NCBI RefSeq assembly: GCF_013131805.1
Contig: NZ_JABJRC010000010.1
Coordinates: 62,001-126,000 of the forward strand
From: Kribbella sandramycini
GTDB lineage: Bacteria > Actinomycetota > Actinomycetes > Propionibacteriales > Kribbellaceae
Reading direction: 5' to 3'
Length of the DNA stretch: 64,000 nt
Notes under the pieces: model-generated
The model's input: only the letters and a program-made list of their open reading frames with translations
Database searches by the model: none
What the model was told of the DNA's origin: nothing
Position numbers and translations under genes: made by a program
Shown: positions 16,093 through 23,987 of the stretch, in pieces
Numbering within the stretch: position 1 is the first letter of the stretch
Layout of the letters: every line of letters begins with the position of its first letter

Positions 16093-16719
16093 ATGCCTGT
16101 GGATGAGCAACTGTTCGTGGCGTTCTTGGTGACGACGTTGGTGGCGATGGTGGTGCCGGGGCCGGACATGTTGTTCGTGTTGGGGTGTGGGGTTCGGGGT
16201 GGGGCTCGGGCTGGGCTGTTGGCTACGGCGGGGGTGGCTACCAGCGAGGTTGTGCATGTGGTGTTGGCGGCGGCTGGGTTGGTGGCTTTGTTTGCGGCGG
16301 TGCCGGCGGCGTTTGCGGTGACACGGGTGGTGGGTGGTGCCTACCTGGTGTTTCTGGGGGTACAGATGATTCGGAAGCGCGGGCAGGGAATGGAGGTCGA
16401 CGGCTCGGGTGGGGTCTCGGGGCGGCGGGCCTATTCGATGGGGCTGCTGACGAATCTGGTGAATCCGAAGATGGTGACGTTCACGTTGGCGTTCTTGCCG
16501 CAGTTCGTGGATCCGGCGCGGGGGCAGCTGTGGTTGCAGTTCGCGGTGCTGGGGGCTGCGCTGGTGGTGATCGAGTTCGTGGTGGACGGCTCGGTGGGGG
16601 TGGCGGCGGGGCGGATCGGGGGCTGGTTGCGGACTCGGGAGCGAGTGCGTCGGCGGCTCGATGTGACGACCGGCGGGCTGTTCATCGGGTTGGGTTCGCG
16701 GCTCGCGCTGGAGCGCTGA
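16093..16719 (+). CDS. LysE/RhtB family amino-acid exporter
   Basis: 208 residues with about six membrane segments. The N-terminus FLVTTLVAMVVPGPDMLFVL has the LysE/RhtB 'PGP' signature. GGAYLVFLGVQMIRKRG and LLTNLVNPKMVTFTLAFLPQFV are the other two conserved blocks. It exports an amino acid or derivative across the cytoplasmic membrane; substrate not determinable. ATG 16093 follows GAGGAGTTGGG at about 16081, which fixes the start against upstream in-frame codons. Located between dnaX and ybaB-recR, which are otherwise commonly adjacent. Confidence 0.88.
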   Translation: MPVDEQLFVAFLVTTLVAMVVPGPDMLFVLGCGVRGGARAGLLATAGVATSEVVHVVLAAAGLVALFAAVPAAFAVTRVVGGAYLVFLGVQMIRKRGQGMEVDGSGGVSGRRAYSMGLLTNLVNPKMVTFTLAFLPQFVDPARGQLWLQFAVLGAALVVIEFVVDGSVGVAAGRIGGWLRTRERVRRRLDVTTGGLFIGLGSRLALER

Positions 16720-16758
16720 TCCCCAGCGATCGAGTCGGGCTGTGGGTGAGTGGGGCGG

Positions 16759-16813
16759 GTTTCCACAGTTTCCACAGGCCTGTGGATGAAGTTCTGGACA
16801 GGGCTGTGGATAA
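16759..16813. promoter_or_regulatory. Cluster of four DnaA-box-like 9-mers upstream of ybaB-recR
   Basis: Plus-strand GTTTCCACA occurs twice in tandem (16759-16767, 16768-16776). On the minus strand are TCATCCACA (16781-16789) and a perfect TTATCCACA (16805-16813). The DnaA consensus is TTNTCCACA. Four sites in 55 bases just ahead of the ybaB-recR transcription unit suggest DnaA titration or DnaA-dependent regulation; that function is inferred. Confidence 0.6.
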
Positions 16814-16913
16814 CTTGGGGAGACCGGGTGGTTTCTGGGTGTTACCGGGGCTGTCGGAGTGACCGGCTAGGGTTGGTGGCGTCCAGGTGTGGCGGCTCGA
16901 TGAGGAGATCGCG

Positions 16914-17345
16914 GTGTTCGACGGTGGCGGGGCCGGCGGGTTCGATATGTCCAACCTGCTCGCGCAGGCGCAGGCGATGCAGGACCAGTTGATGCGCGCG
17001 CAGGCGGATCTGGAGAGCCAGGAGGTCTCCGGGTCGGCTGGTGGCGGGCTGGTGACGGCTGTGGTGTCGGGGACAGGTGAGCTGCTGCGGTTGGAGATCG
17101 GCAAGGATGTCGTCGATCCGGAGGACACCGAGACGCTGGCCGATCTGATCGTGGCTGCCGTTCGCGACGCCTCGGAGAACGCGAAGGCGGAGGCCGCCAA
17201 GGCGATGGGGCCGCTGGCCGGGGGGATTCCCGGGCTGGGGTCCGAGGGGCCGGGCGGGCTGCCGGGGCTGGGGAGTGGCGGGCCGGGGATCGGGTTCGCG
17301 AACCCGGGTAGCGCGACCGGCCAGCCCGGTCAGAACCCGGGTTAG
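16914..17345 (+). CDS. YbaB/EbfC family nucleoid-associated protein
   Basis: 143 residues. LLAQAQAMQDQLMRAQADLE forms the N-terminal helix; GSAGGGLVTAVVSGTGELLRL is the central sheet; DPEDTETLADLIVAAVRDA is the C-terminal helix. This is the dimeric DNA-binding fold of YbaB/EbfC. A Gly/Pro-rich tail of about 40 residues (LGSEGPGGLPGLGSGGPGIG) follows and is longer than in most homologues. GTG 16914 is selected because GAGGAG lies 6-7 bases upstream (16902-16907) and it gives the usual short N-terminus. It precedes recR by 2 bases, the widely conserved dnaX-ybaB-recR arrangement, here with an exporter inserted after dnaX. Confidence 0.9.
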   Translation: MFDGGGAGGFDMSNLLAQAQAMQDQLMRAQADLESQEVSGSAGGGLVTAVVSGTGELLRLEIGKDVVDPEDTETLADLIVAAVRDASENAKAEAAKAMGPLAGGIPGLGSEGPGGLPGLGSGGPGIGFANPGSATGQPGQNPG

Positions 17346-17347
17346 AC

Positions 17348-17947
17348 GTGTACGAAGGGGCCGTTCAGGACCTGATCGACGAGCTCGGCCGGTTGCCGGG
17401 CGTGGGCCCCAAATCCGCGCAACGGATCGCGTTCCACCTGCTCGCCGCCGACGAGACCGACGTCCGGCGGCTGGCGCATGTGCTGGTGCAGGTCAAGGAG
17501 AAGGTCAAGTTCTGCGAGATCTGCGGCAACGTCTCGGAGGAGACGCAGTGCCGGATCTGCCGCGACCCGCGCCGGGACCTGAGTTTGATCTGCGTGGTCG
17601 AAGAGGCCAAGGACGTGGTCGCCATCGAGCGCACCCGCGAGTTCCGCGGCCGGTACCACGTACTCGGCGGGGCGATCTCGCCGATCGAGGGCATCGGGCC
17701 GGACGAGCTGCGGATCAAGGAGCTGATGCAGCGGCTGGCCAGCGGTGAGGTGATGGAGATCATCCTCGCCACCGATCCGAATCTCGAGGGTGAGGCGACC
17801 GCGACGTACCTGAGCCGCCTGCTGCGGCCCATGGGCTTGCGCGTCACCCGTTTGGCTAGTGGACTTCCAGTAGGCGGTGATCTCGAGTACGCCGACGAGG
17901 TCACACTCGGACGGGCGTTTGAAGGGCGACGATCGATCGATGACTGA
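17348..17947 (+). CDS. recR: Recombination mediator RecR
   Basis: 199 residues. RecR works with RecO (and RecF) to load RecA on gapped DNA. A helix-hairpin-helix LGRLPGVGPKSAQRIAFHLL is followed by a four-Cys zinc finger (Cys56, Cys59, Cys68, Cys71 in FCEICG...CRICRD), then a Toprim domain starting LICVVEEAKDVVAIE and ending in the Walker B-like LATDPNLEGEATATYL. Length is standard. GTG start 2 bases after the ybaB stop; the next gene begins inside its last codons, so this is one translationally coupled unit. Confidence 0.95.
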   Translation: MYEGAVQDLIDELGRLPGVGPKSAQRIAFHLLAADETDVRRLAHVLVQVKEKVKFCEICGNVSEETQCRICRDPRRDLSLICVVEEAKDVVAIERTREFRGRYHVLGGAISPIEGIGPDELRIKELMQRLASGEVMEIILATDPNLEGEATATYLSRLLRPMGLRVTRLASGLPVGGDLEYADEVTLGRAFEGRRSIDD

Positions 17948-18572
17948 AATTGATATGACCGAGCGGGCGGACGCCGAGGACCTGGCGGAGTTCGCGGAAC
18001 AGATCGCCGACCAGGTGCAGAGCTTCCTGATCTCGGTGCGCGATATCGCCGCGCAGCCGGATGAGGACGGCGTCGACGAGGGGCTCGCCTCGCTGCCGTA
18101 CCTGCTGCTGGAGGTCAGCCAGCTGCTGCTGGCCGGCGGCCGGCTCGGCGCGTTCGAGGACTTCGTCCCGGAGGAGCGGTTCGAGTCCGACGCCGGCCCG
18201 GATCCGGATCTGGACGCCATGCGCGACCGCCTGGCCGTGCTGTTCGAGGGTCTCGACGAGTACGCCGAGGTCTTCGACCCGTACGCGCTGCCGCCGGAGA
18301 TCACCGTCAACCGGCTCTCCGACGACCTGACCGCGATCGCGACCGACCTCGTGCACGGGCTGGCCCACTACGAAGAGGGCCGGGTCGTCGAGGCGCTGTG
18401 GTGGTGGCAGTTCTCCTACGTCTCCACCTGGGGCGCCGCGGCGAGCGCCGTCCTGCGGGCCATCCAGTCGCTGATCGCGCACGACCGGCTGGAGCCGGCG
18501 CACGACCCGGAGACCGAGGCGACCGACCGCGAGCTGGTCGAGGTCGCCGAGGAAGCCGTCCAGCGCCGCTGA
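17940..18572 (+). CDS. DUF5063-type protein encoded after recR
   Basis: 210 residues, acidic and mostly helical. It begins with LAEFAEQIADQVQSFLISVR, contains SLPYLLLEVSQLLLAGGRL and a Trp-rich segment VEALWWWQFSYVSTWGAAAS, and ends with a charged helix. This is the pattern of DUF5063, a family found downstream of recR in many actinobacteria; no function is established. The ATG at 17940 overlaps the last codons of recR by 8 bases and the next gene starts 2 bases after its stop, so it is co-translated with recR and may act in the same recombination or replication context. Confidence 0.8.
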   Translation: MTEIDMTERADAEDLAEFAEQIADQVQSFLISVRDIAAQPDEDGVDEGLASLPYLLLEVSQLLLAGGRLGAFEDFVPEERFESDAGPDPDLDAMRDRLAVLFEGLDEYAEVFDPYALPPEITVNRLSDDLTAIATDLVHGLAHYEEGRVVEALWWWQFSYVSTWGAAASAVLRAIQSLIAHDRLEPAHDPETEATDRELVEVAEEAVQRR

Positions 18573-18573
18573 G

Positions 18574-19230
18574 GTGTCGGTTCACGAACTGATCCGGCGG
18601 CTCCCCGACCTTCGGGCGGTCCGCCGGGTCAGTCGCGCGCTCGCGGTCCTCGAGCTGGTGCTGAACGGGGACGACGACGCGCTGCCGTACTTCGCCTTCG
18701 ACGCGCGCTGGTCGGCGACCGAGGAGGCCGCGCTGATGCGCGACGGCTCGGGGAACGAGTACTCGATCGTGTTCTCCGCCGCGGGCGCTTTCGCCTACGG
18801 GTTCGACCACGAGTCGCCGATGTCGCCGTACGTCAACGAGTTGCAGCTCTGGCCGGGGTTGCGGGACGGCGTCCCGGAGGTCTTCGAATCCGCGCGCGAC
18901 GAGCCGGCTTTCGCCGACGAGGAGGGCGTTCCGCGAGCGACGGTCTGCTTCTGGCGGACGGCGGACGACGACGCCTGGCGGGCCGGCCCGGTGCGTGACG
19001 CCGAGCAGGACGGCGCGGAGCGGTTGTTCGAGCTGCTGGCCGACGGCAGCCCCGAGGCCTATCTGACGTACGCCGAGGACTACTTCGAGCTGGCCCTCGA
19101 CCTGGAGCCGATCCGGCACATCTACGCGTTGATGCCGCTGACCGAGTACGTCGTCACGTCGCTCAACCGCGAGCGCCGGCTGAGCGACCTGGCCGAGGGC
19201 ATCGCCGAGATCGGCTACCCCCGCTCCTAG
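18574..19230 (+). CDS. Hypothetical protein at the end of the ybaB-recR operon
   Basis: 218 residues, cytoplasmic. No catalytic motif recognised. The fold looks alpha/beta: LRAVRRVSRALAVLELVLNG, then DGSGNEYSIVFSAAGAFAYG, a Trp-containing middle (NELQLWPGLRDGVPEVFES) and a C-terminal helix. The segment SAAGAFAYGFDHESPMSP recalls a family of small proteins of unknown function with an 'FDHES' motif. It starts with GTG 2 bases after the preceding gene and its 3' end overlaps convergent dinB by 4 bp. Confidence 0.65.
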   Translation: MSVHELIRRLPDLRAVRRVSRALAVLELVLNGDDDALPYFAFDARWSATEEAALMRDGSGNEYSIVFSAAGAFAYGFDHESPMSPYVNELQLWPGLRDGVPEVFESARDEPAFADEEGVPRATVCFWRTADDDAWRAGPVRDAEQDGAERLFELLADGSPEAYLTYAEDYFELALDLEPIRHIYALMPLTEYVVTSLNRERRLSDLAEGIAEIGYPRS

Positions 19231-20417
19231 TCGGGGAGCATCGGCATACTCAGGCCCTGGTCGCGGCCGAGCAGGACGCCGCGGGTGATCGCGTTGGCGC
19301 CGAACTTGTCCTTCACCTTGTCCAGAGCCGAATCCAGCTCGTCGTTGGCCGCTTTGTCGAACGGTAAGGCGAGCTGCAGATCGGCCTCGCTCTCGAGGTT
19401 GCCGACCGAGATCCCGATCATCGTCAACCCCTGCGCCGTGACGAGCGGCTCGGCCGCGGCCAGCAGCGCGCGGGCGGTGACCAGCACCGCGCGCGTCTGA
19501 TCAGTTGCCTGCGGCAACGTATGGGAGCGGGTCGCGCGGGTGAAGTCGTCGAACCGCAGCCGCAGCGTCACCGTCCGCCCGCAGCGACCGGCCGAACGCA
19601 TCCGCCGGGTGACGCGATCGACCAGCCCGGCCAGGATCGCGTCGAGTGTCGCCGGTGACTTGGGGGAGCGGCCCAGCGCCCGCTGGGAGCCGATCGAACG
19701 ACGGCGCCGCCCGACCTCGATCGGCCGCGGATCGCGGTTGTGGGCCAGCGCATGCAGATGCCGCCCGGAGGCGCGGCCGAGCATCGCCACCAACGCCGCC
19801 TCCGGAAGCTGGGCGACGTCGCCGACCGTGGTCAGCCCGCGCGTCCGCAGCTTCTCCGCGGTCACCGACCCCACACCCCACAAGCGCGAGACATCCAGCG
19901 GGTGCAAGAACTCCAACTCGTGCGCAGGCGCCACCTCGAGCAGCCCGTTCGGTTTGGCGACGCCGCTGGCCACCTTGGCCAGGAACTTCGTCCGCGCGAC
20001 CCCGACGGTGATCGGCAGCCCGACCCGGGAGAGCACCTCGGCCCGCAGCCGGCGCGCGATCTCGATCGGCCGCCCGGAGATCTTCGCGAGGCCGCCGACA
20101 TCCAGAAACGCCTCGTCGATCGACAGCCCCTCGACCAGCGGCGTGGTGTCCTCGAAGACCTTGAACACGGCCTTGCTGGCCTCGGAGTACGCCGACATCC
20201 GCGGTTCGACCACGATCGCGCCGGGGCAGCGCTCGCGCGCCTGCCGCCCGTTCATCGCCGTCCGCACCCCGAAGGCCTTGGCCTCGTAGCTGCACGCCAG
20301 GACGACGCCGGCGCCCACGATCACCGGGCGCCCGCGCAACCGGGCGTCGTCCCGCTGCTCGACCGACGCGTAGAACGCGTCCAGGTCGGCATGCAGAATC
20401 GTCGCGAGCACGAACAT
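19227..20417 (-). CDS. dinB: DNA polymerase IV (Y-family translesion polymerase)
   Basis: 396 residues. It copies past damaged template bases. Y-family motifs are intact: ILHADLDAFYASVEQ with the first metal-binding Asp, the finger segment VVLACSYEAKAFGVRTAMNG, SIDEAFLDVGG with the catalytic Asp-Glu, the helix-hairpin-helix LWGVGSVTAEKLRTRGLTTVG, and a little-finger domain. A C-terminal QLALPF motif is a beta-clamp-binding peptide. I choose ATG 20417 because the upstream extension has no support, and because a perfect LexA box (20411-20424) overlaps this start. The gene is then SOS-controlled from a transcript with almost no leader. Confidence 0.93.
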   Translation of the reverse strand: MFVLATILHADLDAFYASVEQRDDARLRGRPVIVGAGVVLACSYEAKAFGVRTAMNGRQARERCPGAIVVEPRMSAYSEASKAVFKVFEDTTPLVEGLSIDEAFLDVGGLAKISGRPIEIARRLRAEVLSRVGLPITVGVARTKFLAKVASGVAKPNGLLEVAPAHELEFLHPLDVSRLWGVGSVTAEKLRTRGLTTVGDVAQLPEAALVAMLGRASGRHLHALAHNRDPRPIEVGRRRRSIGSQRALGRSPKSPATLDAILAGLVDRVTRRMRSAGRCGRTVTLRLRFDDFTRATRSHTLPQATDQTRAVLVTARALLAAAEPLVTAQGLTMIGISVGNLESEADLQLALPFDKAANDELDSALDKVKDKFGANAITRGVLLGRDQGLSMPMLPD

Positions 20418-20424
20418 ATGTTCG
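20411..20424. promoter_or_regulatory. LexA SOS box over the dinB start codon
   Basis: CGAACATATGTTCG is a perfect palindrome and an exact match to the Gram-positive/actinobacterial LexA consensus CGAAC-N4-GTTCG. It covers the dinB ATG (20417-20415). Repression of dinB until SOS induction is expected. Confidence 0.88.
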
Positions 20425-20497
20425 CATATCATCGCACTCACAAGATAGGGAGAAATCCCGAGGCGGCAGCCGACTTTGTCAGGACAGAATCGACCTC

Positions 20498-21709
20498 ATG
20501 GACCTGACCGGCTACCGCGAGCTGTGGCGCACCCCTGGAGTCATCGCGATGCTCGTCGCGGCGCTGACCGCGCGGCTACCGGTCACCACCACGATCGTGC
20601 CGCTGGCGTTCCTGGCCAAGGACGCGTCGGGAAACTTCGGGTGGGCCGGCGTCGTCGCGGGCGCCTACGCGATCGGTACGGCGGTGGCCAGCCCACTCTG
20701 GTCCCGGATGGTCGACCGGCGCGACGGCCGCTGGGTCGTCATCGCGACCGGTACGGCGTGGTCCGGGCTGATGGCCGGGGTCGCACTGCTGCCGGACGCC
20801 TGGTTCCGGCTGTTGCCGGTGGCGGCCGCCCTGACCGGGTTGTTCGTCGCGCCGGTCACCTCGGCCGCGCGGTCGACCTGGCCGCGGCTCGTGCAAGGGG
20901 CGCGGCTCCGGACGCTCTACGCGCTCGACGCGACCGCGACCGAGCTCCTGTTCGTCATCGGCCCGATGCTCGGCGCGATCGTGGTCAGCGTGGTGAGCCC
21001 GCGGGCGGGTCTGCTGGGGTGCGCGGTCGGCGCGGCCGTGACGATCTGGTGGTTCGGTCTCAAACAGCAGCCGCGGGCCGCGAATCCACAGGCCACGGTC
21101 GAGCCGCGCCCGACGGTTCGGGCGCTGTTGTGGCACCGGCATCGGCTGCCGATGTTGATCGCCTTCGCCTGCATGCTGATGGGGTTCGCATCGATGTCGA
21201 TCGGCATCGTCGCGTTCGCCGATCATCACGGCAATCGGCTGATCGCCGGCGTCCTCGAGATGCTGTGCGCGCTGGGCAGCCTGATCGGCGGCCTGGTCAG
21301 CGGCGCGCTACCCGGTGGCAAGGACTCGTACCTCTGGCGGCGGATGCTCGTCTACACCGTGCTCATCACCGGGTGCGTCTTCGCGACTTCGTCGGTCGTC
21401 GCGCTGGCCGCGATGATGTTCGCGGCCGGTCTGCTGATCGCGCCGACCACCGGAGCCTTGTACGAACGGCTGGGCGTCCTGACTCCGGAGTCGGCGCGGA
21501 CCGAGATCTTCGGCTGGATGTTCAGCGGCGGCATGATCGGGAACGCCATCGGATCGGCCGTCGCCGGAGCCGTCGTGGAGATCTTCGGCGTCCGTTACGC
21601 GTGGGCTCTGATGGCTGCTCTCGCGCTGGTCGGCACGCTCGCGGTCCTGCGGGTGCCGCCCCACCGCGCGGTCGAGTCGACAGTGGCGAGTGCGCCGGTC
21701 GCGGCGTAG
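20498..21709 (+). CDS. Major facilitator superfamily transporter
   Basis: 403 residues with about twelve hydrophobic helices, the size of a drug/sugar-type MFS antiporter. The loop between helices 2 and 3 has the family-like pattern PLWSRMVDRRDGRWVV (G-x3-D-x2-GRR variant). The two six-helix halves are separated by a charged linker near residue 190 (FGLKQQPRAANPQATVEPRP). It most likely exports a small compound; substrate cannot be inferred. It is divergent from dinB, and its 3' end overlaps the convergent RibD-like gene by 115 bp, which is unusually long. Confidence 0.87.
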   Translation: MDLTGYRELWRTPGVIAMLVAALTARLPVTTTIVPLAFLAKDASGNFGWAGVVAGAYAIGTAVASPLWSRMVDRRDGRWVVIATGTAWSGLMAGVALLPDAWFRLLPVAAALTGLFVAPVTSAARSTWPRLVQGARLRTLYALDATATELLFVIGPMLGAIVVSVVSPRAGLLGCAVGAAVTIWWFGLKQQPRAANPQATVEPRPTVRALLWHRHRLPMLIAFACMLMGFASMSIGIVAFADHHGNRLIAGVLEMLCALGSLIGGLVSGALPGGKDSYLWRRMLVYTVLITGCVFATSSVVALAAMMFAAGLLIAPTTGALYERLGVLTPESARTEIFGWMFSGGMIGNAIGSAVAGAVVEIFGVRYAWALMAALALVGTLAVLRVPPHRAVESTVASAPVAA

Positions 21710-22191
21710 TGGACCTTGTAGCCGGCCTCCAGGGTTCCGGCTTGCCCGGCGCACAGCGAGACCAGCTTGAACGAGCGCCGGTCGAGCACGGTGCCCTGGC
21801 CGGCGCGGACGGGGTGGATCTGGATCGACACGTCGTCCAGCAGGCGCCATCGCAGGAGTGAGCGGATCAGGCCGAGGCTGCCGAGGACGTGCAGGTCCGG
21901 GCCTGGGATCTGCTTGAGCGCCGTCAGCACGCGCCGCGGATCGCCCTTCAGCATCTCGCTGCCCGGGTGATAGGCCACCGGGGTCGAGGCGATCACGAGT
22001 TTGCGGACCGACTCCAGCCCGGCGACCGAGCCGGCGTACTGCTCGTAGGTCCGGCGGCCGAGCAGGACGGTGTTCGTCCCGGCGGCGAGCTCCTCGATCA
22101 CACCGCCCAGTGCCGGCGCCGGGAGCCAGCGCTCCGGCCGGTCCACGATGCCGTCCTCCGACATGCACAACTTGGCGATGATCGCGCGCAT
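21595..22191 (-). CDS. Dihydrofolate reductase-fold (RibD C-terminal-like) protein
   Basis: 198 residues. The Rossmann-like RibD_C/DHFR pattern is present: CMSEDGIVDRPERW at the N-terminus, TNTVLLGRRTYEQYAGSV, then DLHVLGSLGLIRSLLRW and LLDDVSIQIHPVRAGQGT. Members reduce a pteridine or other small substrate with NADPH; many stand-alone copies are uncharacterised. ATG 22191 has GGAGGAGGGG just upstream; an earlier Met lies within that ribosome site. It follows the ArsR-type regulator by 55 bases on the same strand. The final 30-35 residues run antisense through the MFS gene and do not look like the family. Confidence 0.8.
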   Translation of the reverse strand: MRAIIAKLCMSEDGIVDRPERWLPAPALGGVIEELAAGTNTVLLGRRTYEQYAGSVAGLESVRKLVIASTPVAYHPGSEMLKGDPRRVLTALKQIPGPDLHVLGSLGLIRSLLRWRLLDDVSIQIHPVRAGQGTVLDRRSFKLVSLCAGQAGTLEAGYKVHYAATGALATVDSTARWGGTRRTASVPTSARAAIRAHA

Positions 22192-22246
22192 CCGCCCCTC
22201 CTCCATGGTCGTCATCAATCACGATGCAGACAGCAGGCGGAAGGTT

Positions 22247-22582
22247 TTACTTGTTCTCGCGACGTCCTCGGTGGATCTCGGTCTCGAGGGCGTCGAGGCG
22301 GTTGATCCAGAACTTACGGTACCGGTCCAGCCAGGCGTCGACCTCGCGCAACGGGCCGGGCGCGACGGCGTAAAGCCGCCGGGTGCCGGCAACGGTGACG
22401 GTGGCGAACCCGTTGTCGCGGAGCACCTTCAGGTGCTGGGAGACGGCCGGCTGGCTGATCCCGAACTCGGCGCCGATGGTCGCGGCGATACTGCCGGCCG
22501 GGAGCTCGCCGTCGGCCAGCAACTCCAGAATCCGCCGCCGGACCGGGTCGCCGAGGATGTCGAACGCATGCACATCGAGCAT
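22247..22582 (-). CDS. ArsR family winged-helix repressor
   Basis: 111 residues. FDILGDPVRRRILELLADGE, then FGISQPAVSQHLKVLRDNGF (recognition helix) and the wing VTVAGTRRLYAVAPGPLREV are typical of ArsR/SmtB regulators. There is no cluster of Cys or His that would mark a metal sensor, so it belongs to the metal-independent subgroup that often controls a neighbouring small enzyme. Here that is the RibD-like gene 55 bases downstream, probably in one operon. Divergent from lysC, but a role in lysine regulation is not implied. Confidence 0.88.
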   Translation of the reverse strand: MLDVHAFDILGDPVRRRILELLADGELPAGSIAATIGAEFGISQPAVSQHLKVLRDNGFATVTVAGTRRLYAVAPGPLREVDAWLDRYRKFWINRLDALETEIHRGRRENK

Positions 22583-22718
22583 TGTTTCAGTCCGGACTTA
22601 TATCAACAAGTGGTTCGCCGGTAGGCAACGACGAGGTCACGGCTAGAATGAGGCGAACGACTACGCCTGGTGCAGCGCCGCACGGCGTACCGCAACCAGT
22701 GGTTTGAGGAGACACCCT

Positions 22719-23987
22719 GTGGGACGCGTCGTGCACAAGTACGGCGGTTCTTCGGTCGCCGATGCCGATTGCATCAAGCGTGTGGCCCAACGGATCGTCG
22801 CGACGAAGAAGGCCGGCAACGACGTGGTCGTCGTCATCTCCGCGATGGGCGACACCACCGACGAACTGATGGACCTGGCTCAACAGGTCTCCCCCCTGCC
22901 GCCCCCGCGCGAGCTGGACATGCTGCTCACCTCCGGTGAACGCATCTCGGCCGCGCTGCTGGCGATGGCGATCGCGAACCTCGGCTACGAGGCGCGCAGT
23001 TTCACCGGCTCGCAGGCCGGCGTGATCACCACGTCCGCACACGGCAACGCCCGGATCATCGACATCACCCCCGGCCGCCTCGAGGAGGCGCTGGCCGAGG
23101 GACATGTCGCGATCGTGGCCGGTTTCCAGGGTGTCGCCCAGGACACGAAGGACATCACCACGATGGGCCGCGGCGCGTCGGACACCACCGCGGTCGCGCT
23201 GGCCGCGGCGCTGGAGGCCGACTACTGCGAGATCTACACCGACGTGGACGGCATCTTCACCGCGGACCCGCGGATCGTGCCGGCCGCCAAGCAGATCCCG
23301 AAGATCTCCTACGAGGAGATGCTCGAGATGGCCGCCTGCGGCGCCAAGGTGCTGCACCTGCGCTGCGTGGAGTACGCGCGGCGCTACAACGTCCCCGTCC
23401 ACGTGCGTTCCTCCTTCTCGCAGAAGGAAGGCACCTGGGTCGTCGATGCGAAGGAACTGGATCAGATGGAACAGGCGATCATCACCGGCGTGGCCCAGGA
23501 CACCAAGGAGGCCAAGATCACCGTGGTCGGGGTTCCGGACAAGCCCGGTGAGGCCGCCCGGATCTTCGAGACCGTCGCCGGCGCCGAGACCAACATCGAC
23601 ATGATCGTGCAGAACGTGTCGGCGGTCGCCACCAACCGCACCGACATCTCGTTCACGCTGCCGCGTGCGGACGGCGCCCGCGCGATGTCCGCCCTGGCCC
23701 GGATGAAGGACGAGGTCGGCTACGAGCAGCTGCTGTACGACGACCAGATCGGCAAGGTGTCCGTGGTCGGCGTCGGCATGCGCTCGCACCCGGGTGTCTC
23801 GGCGAAGTTCTTCTCCGCGCTGGCCGACGCCGGCGTCAACATCGAGATGATCTCCACCTCCGAGATCCGGATCTCGGTCGTCGTCGACGAGAACCTGGTG
23901 GACGCCGCCGTCACCGCGGCGCACACCGCCTTCGATCTGGACGACCAGCACACCGGCGCGGTCGTGTACGGCGGAACCGGCCGGTGA
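22719..23987 (+). CDS. lysC: Aspartate kinase, feedback-regulated, with possible internal beta-subunit start
   Basis: 422 residues. It phosphorylates L-aspartate, the first step to lysine, threonine, methionine and diaminopimelate. The kinase domain begins VVHKYGGSSVADAD and has MGRGASDTTAVALAAALEAD and EIYTDVDGIFTADPR. Two ACT domains follow (from ITGVAQDTKEAKITVVGVPD, and KVSVVGVGMRSHPGVSAKFF). GTG 22719 follows GAGGAGA by about 6 bases. An in-frame ATG at 23466, preceded by AAGGA (23451), begins MEQAIITGVAQDTKEAK, just where the separate beta subunit of alpha2beta2 aspartokinases starts in corynebacteria. Overlaps asd by 4 bp. Confidence 0.95.
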   Translation: MGRVVHKYGGSSVADADCIKRVAQRIVATKKAGNDVVVVISAMGDTTDELMDLAQQVSPLPPPRELDMLLTSGERISAALLAMAIANLGYEARSFTGSQAGVITTSAHGNARIIDITPGRLEEALAEGHVAIVAGFQGVAQDTKDITTMGRGASDTTAVALAAALEADYCEIYTDVDGIFTADPRIVPAAKQIPKISYEEMLEMAACGAKVLHLRCVEYARRYNVPVHVRSSFSQKEGTWVVDAKELDQMEQAIITGVAQDTKEAKITVVGVPDKPGEAARIFETVAGAETNIDMIVQNVSAVATNRTDISFTLPRADGARAMSALARMKDEVGYEQLLYDDQIGKVSVVGVGMRSHPGVSAKFFSALADAGVNIEMISTSEIRISVVVDENLVDAAVTAAHTAFDLDDQHTGAVVYGGTGR

